Virus record (IMG/VR): IMGVR_UViG_3300047491_000684
Location: 1 to 38,997 of that record
Direction: 5' to 3' (one strand)
Source: a virus
DNA: 38,997 bases
Shown in pieces: positions 17,663-26,243 of this stretch; the first letter of the stretch is position 1; the number at the start of each line of letters is the position of its first letter. Under the pieces are notes generated by a model, which saw nothing but the letters and a program-made list of their open reading frames with translations, was not told the DNA's origin and did not search any database. Position numbers and translations under genes: made by a program.

Positions 17663-18343
17663 ATGAAAAGAATGATAAGTAACATTGTATTAGCGATGAC
17701 ATTGGTGTTTTCGGCAAATGCCGGGATGATTCTGTATACGGATCAACCATCATTTGTAACCGCAATTGGAGATCATCCATATGCGGTGAATAATTTTGAT
17801 GATTTGAAAGATGTATGGGGATCTACGCCAAACTTGAGATATACCTACGGTAATATAAATTATAATATTGCAAGTTTACCCGAAGATGCAGCGTACGCTA
17901 TGAATGGAGCAGTCGGAGCATTGGATAATGGCGTAGATGGTCCCGTATTGCGGGTATTTATAGACTCGTATATCAGAGCCATCGGCATGAATGTATTTGG
18001 TACAGACGCCGAAGCAAACTCGAAGCCAGCTACCGATTTCACGATTGATATGTACGGCGTAGATGAGGGTGGATATTATGTCGGCGGAGCCACGGATGGG
18101 TTCTACGGCTTTATATTGGGCAGCAAGCAAACCGGCGCATATTTGGACATCTATAATCCTAATTGGGCCACGGATAACATATATCCAAGCTTGGACGATA
18201 TCTACATTTCCACAATGGATAATTCGGGTGGGATTGGATCGGTGGATACTCCCGAGCCCGCCGTTATGATTTTAAACGGAATTGTATTAGCGGTTGGCGG
18301 AGGTATTGCATATATTCGCAGAAAAAATATAATTACGACTTAG
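17663..18343 (+). CDS. Exported protein with PEP-CTERM-like sorting tail
   Basis: A 226-aa protein. Residues 1-20 form a signal peptide (KRMISNIVLAMTLVFSANA, cleavage likely after ANA). The body is Asp/Gly/Tyr-rich and beta-like, with no catalytic motif. The C-terminus has the three-part PEP-CTERM layout: PEP at 197-199, a hydrophobic segment (VMILNGIVLAVGGGIAYI) and a basic end (RRKN). In exosortase-bearing bacteria this tail directs processing at the envelope. Such proteins are hallmarks of bacterial, not phage, genomes, so the gene was probably taken from a host. It sits between the exonuclease and helicase genes, next to a secreted protease. The tail call is strong by eye; the function is unknown. 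Confidence 0.75.
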   Translation: MKRMISNIVLAMTLVFSANAGMILYTDQPSFVTAIGDHPYAVNNFDDLKDVWGSTPNLRYTYGNINYNIASLPEDAAYAMNGAVGALDNGVDGPVLRVFIDSYIRAIGMNVFGTDAEANSKPATDFTIDMYGVDEGGYYVGGATDGFYGFILGSKQTGAYLDIYNPNWATDNIYPSLDDIYISTMDNSGGIGSVDTPEPAVMILNGIVLAVGGGIAYIRRKNIITT

Positions 18344-18387
18344 GTTGAATATATGTATCGAGGATACAAACTCAAAATTATTTCGAC

Positions 18388-18423
18388 GGCCATCTCCAAC
18401 GAATATTAAGTTGGAGATTGGCC
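18388..18423 (+). terminator. Hairpin between PEP-CTERM-like and subtilase genes
   Basis: Arms at 18388-18400 and 18410-18423 pair over 13 bp with one bulged T and a 9-nt loop. It is followed by AATTATTTAT and then the ATG at 18434. It could end transcription of the upstream gene or control translation of the protease. Confidence 0.55.
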
Positions 18424-18433
18424 AATTATTTAT

Positions 18434-20947
18434 ATGAAACATAGAATATTCAACATAGTGATAGGTGTGATACTGATGGTGGGTGCGTTAAGTCCTACAA
18501 AAATCTTCGCTGATAATATAATTTACAGAGATACCCCCACCATTTCTCGAGCAAATGCAATTACAAATAATGCGGTATTGATAAAATTGCGGAATAACAG
18601 ACAGAAGGATGTTGACAGATTAATATCGGCCTTTAATAAGCATCATTATCGCAATATTGGATTGATCAAGATGGATGTTAAGAGGGATAGTAGAATTATC
18701 AAACTACTTGAAGCCAACGGGTTGATAGAATTTGTAAATGAAGATAAATTAATAAGTTTAAATTTAGACTCCAACGATACTTTTTATTCTGCTCAGTGGG
18801 GATTGACCAATGCGATGGTTAATATGGCGTGGGATTATCGTATTGGCGGATTAGATGCGATAGTGGCCATTTTAGATACGGGGATTGATTGCACTCATCC
18901 CGATTTAATAAATAATATTTGGTTTGATATAGATGGGACGAGTGGATGGACTGCAAGAGACGGTGTACTAACCAAGGGTTCTATGGATGATCACGGGCAC
19001 GGCACACATTGTGCGGGAATTGTCGGTGCAGTTGGAAATAACGGATACGGAATAGCGGGGATTAATTGGCAGACTAAAATGGTGGGATTTAAATTTTTGA
19101 AAAGCGACGGTCGAGGGTGGGAGTCGGATGCTATATTATTAATAGATAAGATCATCGAATTAAAACAGTCGGGATTAAATATACGAATTGTAAATAACTC
19201 GTGGAGTAGTGCGGGGTTAAAATTGGATGAGAGTTTAAGATTGGCATTCCAACGTTTAGAAGAGAGTGATATATTGTCTACTGTAGCAGCGGGTAATGAT
19301 GGGAATAACATTGATGCGACGCTGATAGAACCGGCTTGTTATACAAATAGAGGCATTTTAACAGTGATGGCAATAGATAAAAATAATTTTAAACCTATAT
19401 GGTCTAATTATGGTTATTGTGTGGTGGATATAGCAGCGCCGGGAGTAAATATTTTAAGCACCGTGCCATTTAACACTAATTTGGCAATGGGAAATGTGAG
19501 TGGATTTGCGTTGGCGTCGGGAACTTCTATGGCAACGCCGCATGTATCGGGCATTGCTGCCCTCGCTCTGTCTCATAATCCCATGTTATCTGTTTATGAA
19601 TTGAAGGATTTGTTGTTAAATCATAATAGCACGGACACGCTGACTAATGTGGCTGCTATTTCTACAACTCATCGTAAAATCAATGCTTACAAAGTAATAA
19701 CAAATCCGTTATTATTCAGCCCGGCAACAAATACGCTGCCGACGATGGATGTTATATATAGCAAGACGGTGCGTGGCGGGGAAAATATTTATATTTCAGT
19801 TATTGTGACCGATCCCGACAATACTCCTATACATTATTTATTAACTTCAGAAGACGGCGTGGATAGTCCGGGGTCATTTGCGCCAAGAATTACATTCCCC
19901 ACAATAGAAAATCAGCCACAGATGGTAATTAAAGCGCCACAATATAGTATAGACTATGTGGCTAGATTTACGTTGCGAGTATTTGATGGATGTGGTGGAA
20001 TGATATCTCAAAAGTTTTATGTTAACATTCTACGATCTGCGGTATCATACACGATGCCAACTATGGTTGAGAATGTATACTTTACTAATGGTAATATTTA
20101 CTCGCAGCTATGCTATGAACCGAGCGATAAAATTGCTCCATTCATGTCGCATTTATTTTTTGTATCTAGTAAAAATAATAACGTTGGACTAGTCAGACAC
20201 CCCGTGGCGAATTGTGAAGAGGTTGAAAATCCGTGGCTTCTTCCCGACGTACTTCCTCGGGAAACTAATAGCAACACATATGTGGTAATGTCTCGAGTAG
20301 AAGATTCCGCACGTAATATATTCAAACTTCCGTCGCAGTATGTTCGAGTCGGTAATGATACGAATTATAATTATCAAGCTCCGACCGTTATATTAAAAAT
20401 TACAAATGATGTAGATCCCCTGTCGATTAATTATGATTTGCGGGATTCATATGATCCGAAAGGAAGTATTGTTCAATTTATATTAGCGGGACCGAACGGG
20501 TGGAAATTTCACCTGCCTACTACCGGAAAAATAACATTTCCTGAGCCGGGGACGTATATGGTAGAAGTATTTGGCATCGGGATGGATGGGTTTTGGGTTT
20601 CGGAATATGCATATGCAACAGTATTTGGTCCATCGCCAATAGTGGAATCGCCCCCCGTGGTAATGTTGAAAAAAATAACCAATCTGAAAGTTACTCGTAG
20701 TATGGCGAATGTTTTACTTTCTTGGGTGGACAATTCCACCAACGAGGCGGCATACGAAGTTGCAGCGTCTTCACAAGGCACGACCAACGTTTATAAACTA
20801 CCTCCGAACAGTACATCTTTCTCGTATGTTATCCAATACTCTATTCCACACACATTTCAGATCAGATCTACATTCGGCGCTGAAATGGCCCCCGTGGAAA
20901 CAAAGGTGGTACAAATATTGCGACCTAAAAACGTAGAAGTTAAATAA
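18434..20947 (+). CDS. Secreted subtilisin-like serine protease (S8)
   Basis: An 837-aa protein. A signal peptide covers about residues 1-27 (FNIVIGVILMVGALSP, then IFA). A propeptide-like region follows (about 30-115; VLIKLRNNRQKDVDRLI). The S8 catalytic domain contains AILDTGIDCTHPDL (D148), DDHGHGTHCAGI (H189), the oxyanion AAGNDG, and SGTSMATPHVSG (S365); all catalytic residues are intact. The C-terminal 450 residues are beta-rich domains. One near the end looks like fibronectin type III (ITNLKVTRSMANVLLSWVD). The enzyme should act outside the cytoplasm. It pairs with the preceding exported protein and is flanked by hairpins. A host origin is likely. Possible roles are surface-protein cleavage at lysis or receptor removal; neither is shown by sequence. 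Confidence 0.88.
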   Translation: MKHRIFNIVIGVILMVGALSPTKIFADNIIYRDTPTISRANAITNNAVLIKLRNNRQKDVDRLISAFNKHHYRNIGLIKMDVKRDSRIIKLLEANGLIEFVNEDKLISLNLDSNDTFYSAQWGLTNAMVNMAWDYRIGGLDAIVAILDTGIDCTHPDLINNIWFDIDGTSGWTARDGVLTKGSMDDHGHGTHCAGIVGAVGNNGYGIAGINWQTKMVGFKFLKSDGRGWESDAILLIDKIIELKQSGLNIRIVNNSWSSAGLKLDESLRLAFQRLEESDILSTVAAGNDGNNIDATLIEPACYTNRGILTVMAIDKNNFKPIWSNYGYCVVDIAAPGVNILSTVPFNTNLAMGNVSGFALASGTSMATPHVSGIAALALSHNPMLSVYELKDLLLNHNSTDTLTNVAAISTTHRKINAYKVITNPLLFSPATNTLPTMDVIYSKTVRGGENIYISVIVTDPDNTPIHYLLTSEDGVDSPGSFAPRITFPTIENQPQMVIKAPQYSIDYVARFTLRVFDGCGGMISQKFYVNILRSAVSYTMPTMVENVYFTNGNIYSQLCYEPSDKIAPFMSHLFFVSSKNNNVGLVRHPVANCEEVENPWLLPDVLPRETNSNTYVVMSRVEDSARNIFKLPSQYVRVGNDTNYNYQAPTVILKITNDVDPLSINYDLRDSYDPKGSIVQFILAGPNGWKFHLPTTGKITFPEPGTYMVEVFGIGMDGFWVSEYAYATVFGPSPIVESPPVVMLKKITNLKVTRSMANVLLSWVDNSTNEAAYEVAASSQGTTNVYKLPPNSTSFSYVIQYSIPHTFQIRSTFGAEMAPVETKVVQILRPKNVEVK

Positions 20948-20978
20948 ATCGCATAGAATTTAATATTCTGTGTAGTAC

Positions 20979-20995
20979 GACCCACATTGTGGGTC
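20979..20995 (+). terminator. Hairpin after the subtilase gene
   Basis: GACCCAC (20979-20985) and GTGGGTC (20989-20995) form a 7-bp stem with a 3-nt loop, 30 nt after the stop. An AT-rich stretch with ATATTTTT follows at 21005-21012. Probable terminator ahead of the helicase gene. Confidence 0.5.
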
Positions 20996-21091
20996 TAAAG
21001 TTTCATATTTTTCGAAGTATTGTCGTCGGACTTATTATAAATTTACATTTTTGAAAAAATATGGTAGGATATTGGATATAAACAACGAAAT

Positions 21092-22507
21092 ATGAATAAT
21101 AACTTAAGCGAAAGTAACAATCTTAAAAAGTACGGAAAAGTTTTTCAGTCCAAATGTATTGCAATTTTAATTTCTGATCGTGCATTCATAGAACGCACGA
21201 TGGATATTATTTCCCCGGATTATTTCGAAACTGATGCCCACCGATGGATTCTTAAATTGACAATGGAATATTTCCCGAAGTATAGAAATATTCCGACAAT
21301 GGAAGTATTCAAAGTAGAAATTCAAAAGATTTCGGACGTGGTTATGAGTGCGGCGGTGTTTGAAGCAGTCAAGGATGCATATCAACATGTCTCGGCATCT
21401 GACAGTGAATATGTTAAGGCACAATTTCTGGAATTTTGTAAAAATCAGAAGTTAAAAAATGCAATATGGGCTGCGCAAGCATATCTTAACGATGGCGATT
21501 ATGATAGTATATGGCACGTCATAAATGAAGCCTCCAGAGCAGGTATGGAGCGAAATCTTGGCCACGAATATTTGTCTGAAGTGGATTTGCGTCATTCCGA
21601 TATGTCTCGTGAAACGATCAAGACGAATTGGGATATCATAGATACACACCTAGACGGCGGCTTAGGGAAAGGAGAGCTTGGATTCATCGTTGCTCCTGCG
21701 GGTTCGGGAAAATCGTGGTTTTTGACTCACTTGGGAGCGGAGGCAATGCGACAAGGAAAAAACGTGATGCATTTCACGATGGAATTGAACGAAAAATATG
21801 TCGGACTTCGATATGATTCTGCCTTTACGGGCATCGCATTTCAAGAAGTTCGAAAACAAACGTCCGATGTTAAAGCAAAGTTGGATGTGCTTAAATCCAA
21901 TGGACTTGGGAAATTATTTGTTAAATATTTTCCAACAAAAACAGCATCCGCTGCAACGCTTAAGATGCACATTGATAGAGTGCAATTAGTCACAGGTCTT
22001 AAAATAGACTTAGTAATTGTGGATTACGCCGATCTTCTTCGTCCGTTTATGATAGAAAAGGGATCGAGCACATACAATGATGCGGGAAGCGTATATGAAG
22101 AATTGCGGGGAGCGTTGGGCGAACTCCAAGTGCCGGGGTGGACCGCATCTCAATCAAACCGTGGAGCACACGAGGAAGATATCATAGAAGCATTGGATGT
22201 GGCGGATAGTTATCGAAAAATTATGATTGGTGATTTTATCATGTCACTTTCACGTAAGATGCAAGATAAAATAGCAGGCACAGGACGAATATATGTTATG
22301 AAAAACAGATTCGGTCCCGATGGCATAATGTATCCTTGCGCATTCGATAGCTCATGTGGATCTATCAATATCTACGATAAGAAATCGATAGAGGGTATGG
22401 AAATTCTTAATAAAGCTAAGAGCGCACAGGAGGGTCTGAAAGATCTCCTTCGTAAAGGATGGGGAGATACTCATCACAAAAAGAATAACCATTCGGACTC
22501 GGAATAA
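21092..22507 (+). CDS. Replicative DNA helicase, DnaB/gp41-like
   Basis: A 471-aa protein with a DnaB-type N-terminal helical domain (ISPDYFETDAHRWILKL) and a RecA-like helicase core. Walker A is APAGSGKSW (K207). The linker before it (HLDGGLGKGELGFIVAP) and the following MHFTMELNEKYVGLRYDS are typical of DnaB-family helicases. Walker B is IDLVIVDYADLLRP. The Q-rich motif appears as GWTASQSNRG. It unwinds DNA ahead of the polymerase as a hexamer and would recruit primase; no primase gene is visible in the window. The end is Lys/His/Ser-rich. It precedes the ribonucleotide reductase gene, separated from it by a 20-bp hairpin. Confidence 0.88.
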   Translation: MNNNLSESNNLKKYGKVFQSKCIAILISDRAFIERTMDIISPDYFETDAHRWILKLTMEYFPKYRNIPTMEVFKVEIQKISDVVMSAAVFEAVKDAYQHVSASDSEYVKAQFLEFCKNQKLKNAIWAAQAYLNDGDYDSIWHVINEASRAGMERNLGHEYLSEVDLRHSDMSRETIKTNWDIIDTHLDGGLGKGELGFIVAPAGSGKSWFLTHLGAEAMRQGKNVMHFTMELNEKYVGLRYDSAFTGIAFQEVRKQTSDVKAKLDVLKSNGLGKLFVKYFPTKTASAATLKMHIDRVQLVTGLKIDLVIVDYADLLRPFMIEKGSSTYNDAGSVYEELRGALGELQVPGWTASQSNRGAHEEDIIEALDVADSYRKIMIGDFIMSLSRKMQDKIAGTGRIYVMKNRFGPDGIMYPCAFDSSCGSINIYDKKSIEGMEILNKAKSAQEGLKDLLRKGWGDTHHKKNNHSDSE

Positions 22508-22520
22508 ATATTAAACTGAT

Positions 22521-22566
22521 GACATAATGTTGCTAAAAATGAAAAAATTTTTAGTAATGTTATGTC
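22521..22566 (+). terminator. 20-bp hairpin between helicase and nrdJ
   Basis: Arms 22521-22540 and 22547-22566 pair over 20 bp with three G-U pairs and a 6-nt A-rich loop. The right arm includes the ATG at 22562, which would otherwise be the first in-frame ATG of the reductase. It is either a terminator-like element or a translational switch. Confidence 0.55.
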
Positions 22567-22597
22567 TTATAATTATCTACTTATTATTGCACATAAA

Positions 22598-25183
22598 ATG
22601 GAAACGAAAAAAAGTAATATGAATACGATGAAAAAAGGTGTAGTTGCGTTTGAACAGGCATTTATAGATTCCACTCGATATTTTGACGGAGATGAGATGG
22701 CAGCGAAAACGTTTTTAGATGCGAACGCTTTGCGAGATTTGGATGGAAACTTATTGGAAAATTCTCCTGAGATGATGCATCGACGCATGGCGAAGGAATT
22801 TGCAAGAATAGAAAAAAACAAATTTAGGCAACCACTATCGGAAGAGAAAATATATTCCTTGTTTGATAAATTTAAATATCTAATTCCGCAGAGTTCGCCA
22901 ATGACCGGAATCGGAAACGATATTCAAATTTTATCTCTGAGTAATTGCTTTGTAACCGATTCTCCAAAAGATAGTTATGGTGGAATTTGCAGAGTTGATG
23001 AGAATATTGCGCAATTATCTAAGCGACGGGGAGGAGTCGGTGTTAATTTGTCTAATTTACGTCCTGCCGGGACTCCTACTACAAATGCATCACGGACGGC
23101 GACGGGAGTTATTACTTTTGCTGAAAGATATTCCAATACAATTCGAGAGGTTGGTCAAAACGGTCGCCGGGGAGCCTTGATGGCAATGTTAAACATTCAT
23201 CATCCGGAGAGTGTTATTATTCCAGACTCTACCGATGCTTCGTGGGCCAGTCCCGAACAAATAGTTATCAAAGGAAATTCATCCTTCGGAGAGCGAGATA
23301 TTTCAACATTATCGTGTTATTATAATCCAAAAAAACTGGATTTTGTTTCGATGAAGCTGGATCGAACGAAGGTGACCGGCGCAAATGTGTCGGTAGCGTT
23401 GACAGATGAATTTTTAGATGCAGTAAAAACTAATACCGATTACGAACAGCGATTTCCAGTAGATTCCAAAAGCCCATCGATACGAAAGATGGTAAATGCG
23501 AAAAATGCGTGGAAAAAAATCATTCATATGGCATGGCAAAGTGCTGAGCCGGGTGTAATTTTTTGGGACCGTATGATTAAATATAATGCCGTAGATTGTT
23601 ATAAGGATGATGGGTTTGATACTGTTTGCACAAATCCGTGTGGAGAAATTCCACTTTGTGCGGATGATAGCTGTCGTCTCATGGTTGTAAATTTATTATC
23701 ATTCGTGGATGATCCATTCACAAAAAAATCTTCGTTCAATTTCGAGTTATTTAAAGAATATGTGTCCATTGGGCAGAGATTGATGGATGATTTGATTGAT
23801 ATGGAAGTTGAAAAGGTGGATCGTATAATTAAAAAGATTGAAGGCGATCCGGAAGATATATCTCTTAAGCAAAATGAATTGGATTTGTGGAAGCGGGTTA
23901 GAATTAAAGCAGTGAATGGTCGGCGAACCGGGCTTGGAATTACTGCATTAGCTGATATGCTTGCCGCACTTAATATTAAGTTTGATAGCGACGAAGCCAT
24001 GATATTTGTAGACACGGTTATGATGAACTTTAAACATGCCGCATTCGAATCTTCGTGTAATATGGCTAAGGAATTGGGCGCATTTCCCATTTGGAATTGG
24101 GAAAAAGAAAAGAATAGCGAATTTCTACTTCAACTTAAAGCTGAAAACCCACACCTATACGAAAAGATATCCAAATACGGTCGTAGAAATATTGGGTTAT
24201 TGACACTGGCCCCGACCGGGACTCCTAGCATATTTGCACAGACGAGTAGTAGTGGAGAGCCGGTATATTCTCTTTCATATATGCGGCGAAAGAAAATAAA
24301 TCCGGGCGATAAGAATTCTAAAATTGATTTTGTGGATGGTAAGGGGGATTCGTGGCAACATTTTGCAGTATATCACAAACCCCTCGAAATGTGGATGAAA
24401 ATAAATGGTGAATCCGATATTAAGAAATCTCCGTGGAGTGGGTGTTGTTCAAATGAAATTGATTGGAAACGGAGAGTGATTCTTCAATCCGTAATTCAGA
24501 AGCATATAGATCATTCTATTAGTTCAACTGTTAATTTGCCTAATTCCGCCACCGAGGAAGATGTGTCTATGATATATGAGACTGCGTGGAAGAGTGGGTG
24601 TAAAGGAATAACCGTATATCGTGATGGATGTCGCAGTGGAGTGTTAGTATCCGATAATAATTCTAATAATGCTAAAATAATCAAGACGACTGCTATCAAG
24701 CGACCGAGAGAATTGAGGGGAGAAATTTATGCTACGCATTATAAGCGGGAAAAAATATATGTTGCGTTGGGGTTTTTGGGAGATGATTTGTATGAAGTAT
24801 TTACGGGGATAAATTTCAGGAATAAAATCGGATCTGCCTCTGGAAAAATTGTAAAACTTTCTAAACAAAAATATATGTTTGTTACCGATAGCGGGGCGGA
24901 GTATTTATTAACCAACGGTCATAGCGACGACAATGCCGATGCTTTAACTCGGATGATTTCGTGTGCTCTTAGACACGGAGCCTCTATTCATATGATATGT
25001 GATCAATTACAAAAAACTATAGGGGATATGACTGCATTTTCTAAGGTAATAGCCAGAATACTCAAAAAACATGTTAAAGAAAATACTATATCGACTGAAA
25101 GTTGCCCTCAATGCAATTCGAAATTGGTATATCAAAATGGATGCAAATCATGTCTCTCTTGCGGACATAGTGCTTGTAAATGA
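22598..25183 (+). CDS. nrdJ: Adenosylcobalamin-dependent (class II) ribonucleotide reductase
   Basis: An 861-aa enzyme that makes deoxyribonucleotides without oxygen or a small subunit. Visible marks are SLSNCFV (active-site Cys near 117), RRGGVGVNLSNLRP, NPCGEIPL near 345, LAPTGTPS, and GCKGITVYRDGCRSG near the end of the catalytic domain. A TSCPD-like domain follows (EIYATHYKREKIYVALGF to ALRHGAS). A C-terminal zinc ribbon comes last, with CPQCNSKL and CKSCLSCGHSACK, which also supplies redox Cys. This matches NrdJ of the TIGR02504 type. The first in-frame ATG (22562) is buried in a hairpin, so I prefer 22598; 22619 is also possible. No ribosome-binding site decides between them. It needs cobalamin from the host. 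Confidence 0.9.
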   Translation: METKKSNMNTMKKGVVAFEQAFIDSTRYFDGDEMAAKTFLDANALRDLDGNLLENSPEMMHRRMAKEFARIEKNKFRQPLSEEKIYSLFDKFKYLIPQSSPMTGIGNDIQILSLSNCFVTDSPKDSYGGICRVDENIAQLSKRRGGVGVNLSNLRPAGTPTTNASRTATGVITFAERYSNTIREVGQNGRRGALMAMLNIHHPESVIIPDSTDASWASPEQIVIKGNSSFGERDISTLSCYYNPKKLDFVSMKLDRTKVTGANVSVALTDEFLDAVKTNTDYEQRFPVDSKSPSIRKMVNAKNAWKKIIHMAWQSAEPGVIFWDRMIKYNAVDCYKDDGFDTVCTNPCGEIPLCADDSCRLMVVNLLSFVDDPFTKKSSFNFELFKEYVSIGQRLMDDLIDMEVEKVDRIIKKIEGDPEDISLKQNELDLWKRVRIKAVNGRRTGLGITALADMLAALNIKFDSDEAMIFVDTVMMNFKHAAFESSCNMAKELGAFPIWNWEKEKNSEFLLQLKAENPHLYEKISKYGRRNIGLLTLAPTGTPSIFAQTSSSGEPVYSLSYMRRKKINPGDKNSKIDFVDGKGDSWQHFAVYHKPLEMWMKINGESDIKKSPWSGCCSNEIDWKRRVILQSVIQKHIDHSISSTVNLPNSATEEDVSMIYETAWKSGCKGITVYRDGCRSGVLVSDNNSNNAKIIKTTAIKRPRELRGEIYATHYKREKIYVALGFLGDDLYEVFTGINFRNKIGSASGKIVKLSKQKYMFVTDSGAEYLLTNGHSDDNADALTRMISCALRHGASIHMICDQLQKTIGDMTAFSKVIARILKKHVKENTISTESCPQCNSKLVYQNGCKSCLSCGHSACK

Positions 25184-25199
25184 AATAAATATGTTTTAG

Positions 25200-25238
25200 T
25201 TGAGCGACCATATACTCATATAGTATATGGTCGCTCAA
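25200..25238 (+). terminator. 17-bp perfect hairpin after nrdJ
   Basis: Arms 25200-25216 and 25222-25238 are fully complementary, with a 5-nt loop CATAT. It lies 16 nt after the nrdJ stop. The right arm contains the ATG (25227-25229) of a 49-aa micro-ORF, so the structure may both stop transcription and hide that start. Confidence 0.65.
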
Positions 25239-25376
25239 ATTTGTACTAAATGTTCTATTTCTAAAGTTATTAGCGAGTTTCCCATCGGAAGACGGCAATG
25301 TTATTCATGTTGGAGGAGGTATCATAATAACAGAAATTTATGTAATGGTAGAACTAAAAATCTCAATTTAAAATAA
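25227..25376 (+). CDS. 49-aa zinc-ribbon micro-protein
   Basis: A short ORF with two CxxC pairs: ICTKCSISKVISEFP and then RQCYSCWRRYHNN. The spacing, with a conserved-looking SEF, is the same as in the zinc ribbon that often precedes HNH nuclease domains in phage proteins. No HNH part follows; the ORF ends after a basic tail (GRTKNLNLK). It may be a stand-alone DNA- or RNA-binding peptide or the remnant of a homing endonuclease. The ATG lies inside the right arm of the 17-bp hairpin. Its coding nature rests on the four Cys and the uninterrupted frame. Confidence 0.5.
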   Translation: MVAQICTKCSISKVISEFPIGRRQCYSCWRRYHNNRNLCNGRTKNLNLK

Positions 25377-25395
25377 AGGTTACGTGTTTATTTAT

Positions 25396-25404
25396 ATATT
25401 TATA
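25396..25404 (+). promoter_or_regulatory. ATATTTATA box upstream of the gene at 25443
   Basis: An exact ATATTTATA lies 38 nt before the ATG at 25443, inside a very AT-rich stretch that also reads TATAAATG on the same strand. The longer distance and the composition make it less convincing than the copies at 106 and 12664. Confidence 0.25.
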
Positions 25405-25442
25405 AATGAGTAGATGATTTTTATTTATAATCGAGATTTAAT

Positions 25443-26219
25443 ATGAGCCCCAAATTTATTTCTAAAGAGGAACCCATTGGTGGTGTTCACTTGGAGCCTA
25501 GAGTTGCCAAGTTGGAACTTGGCATGGAAAGACTTACCGATGATTTGAGAGATCTGGCTCAAGTAGTGCGAACGCAAGGTACTCAGATAGAGCAAGATAT
25601 TCAGAAATTGGTTATTGCAGTTACGCAGGCATCAGGTCCACGAAAAACTGACTGGTCTACGATTATTGCGGCGGCGATGTTAGTCCTGACAATAGCCGGT
25701 GCTGCATTCTGGCCGCTCAATCAGCAGGTGCAAGAATTAAAAAATCAACAGCAATTATATCATGATTCCATGATAGATCATCAAAAGTTGGACAATCATC
25801 CTGTAGGAACTGCACTTGTTCAGCGATTGGAGGACCAGTTGAAAATTCATCAGCAAATTAATGAAAAGGAAGTTGCAAATTTAGTAATACAGGCGTCTCG
25901 GGATCATGATTCTTTACAATCGCAATTTCGACAGGAATTAGCCTTTACTGAGCGAAATTTGGCGGGTCAAGTAAGTGCGATCAATTCCGCCATCGATCTT
26001 TACACTGATAAAATACATGATCGGCTTCTCAGATTGGAGGCGACTACCGAATATAATATAACTGCCGATTTAGATGAATTGAGACAGTGGCGTTTGAAAG
26101 CAATGAATGGCGACACTAAAAGTGGTGGAGTTTCAAATGTGACTAATACTCGTGAACAATATACGCCGAATGCAGTATTGTCGCCAAAATCTCAATCTTT
26201 CACTAGAAAGAAAAAGTAG
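25443..26219 (+). CDS. Single-TM coiled-coil protein
   Basis: A 258-aa protein. Residues 1-70 are an amphipathic, probably coiled-coil segment (RVAKLELGMERLTDDLRDLA). One hydrophobic segment spans about 73-93 (TIIAAAMLVLTIAGAAF). A long coiled-coil region follows to about residue 215. The tail is Ser/Thr/Lys-rich. The topology would place the coiled coil in the periplasm if the N-terminus is inside. This resembles inner-membrane spanins or other phage envelope proteins, but the size is larger than typical i-spanins and no partner lipoprotein is visible nearby. No family recognised. Confidence 0.65.
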   Translation: MSPKFISKEEPIGGVHLEPRVAKLELGMERLTDDLRDLAQVVRTQGTQIEQDIQKLVIAVTQASGPRKTDWSTIIAAAMLVLTIAGAAFWPLNQQVQELKNQQQLYHDSMIDHQKLDNHPVGTALVQRLEDQLKIHQQINEKEVANLVIQASRDHDSLQSQFRQELAFTERNLAGQVSAINSAIDLYTDKIHDRLLRLEATTEYNITADLDELRQWRLKAMNGDTKSGGVSNVTNTREQYTPNAVLSPKSQSFTRKKK

Positions 26220-26243
26220 GCCGAGTTTTTGTATTATTCATTT

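Noticed and set aside
22562-22597. Upstream ATG extension of the ribonucleotide reductase
   Set aside because: This ATG lies in the right arm of a 20-bp hairpin and lacks a ribosome-binding site; the added residues do not look like part of the family.
23599-24090. Long minus-strand open frames inside nrdJ (163 aa), the tape measure (5004-5531) and the VWA gene (28670-29137)
   Set aside because: They lie fully inside convincing + strand genes, have low-complexity or shadow-like composition and no ribosome-binding site.
25184-25442. Possible tRNA or other structured RNA in the gap after nrdJ
   Set aside because: The only strong structure is the single 17-bp hairpin; no cloverleaf or T-loop sequence is visible.
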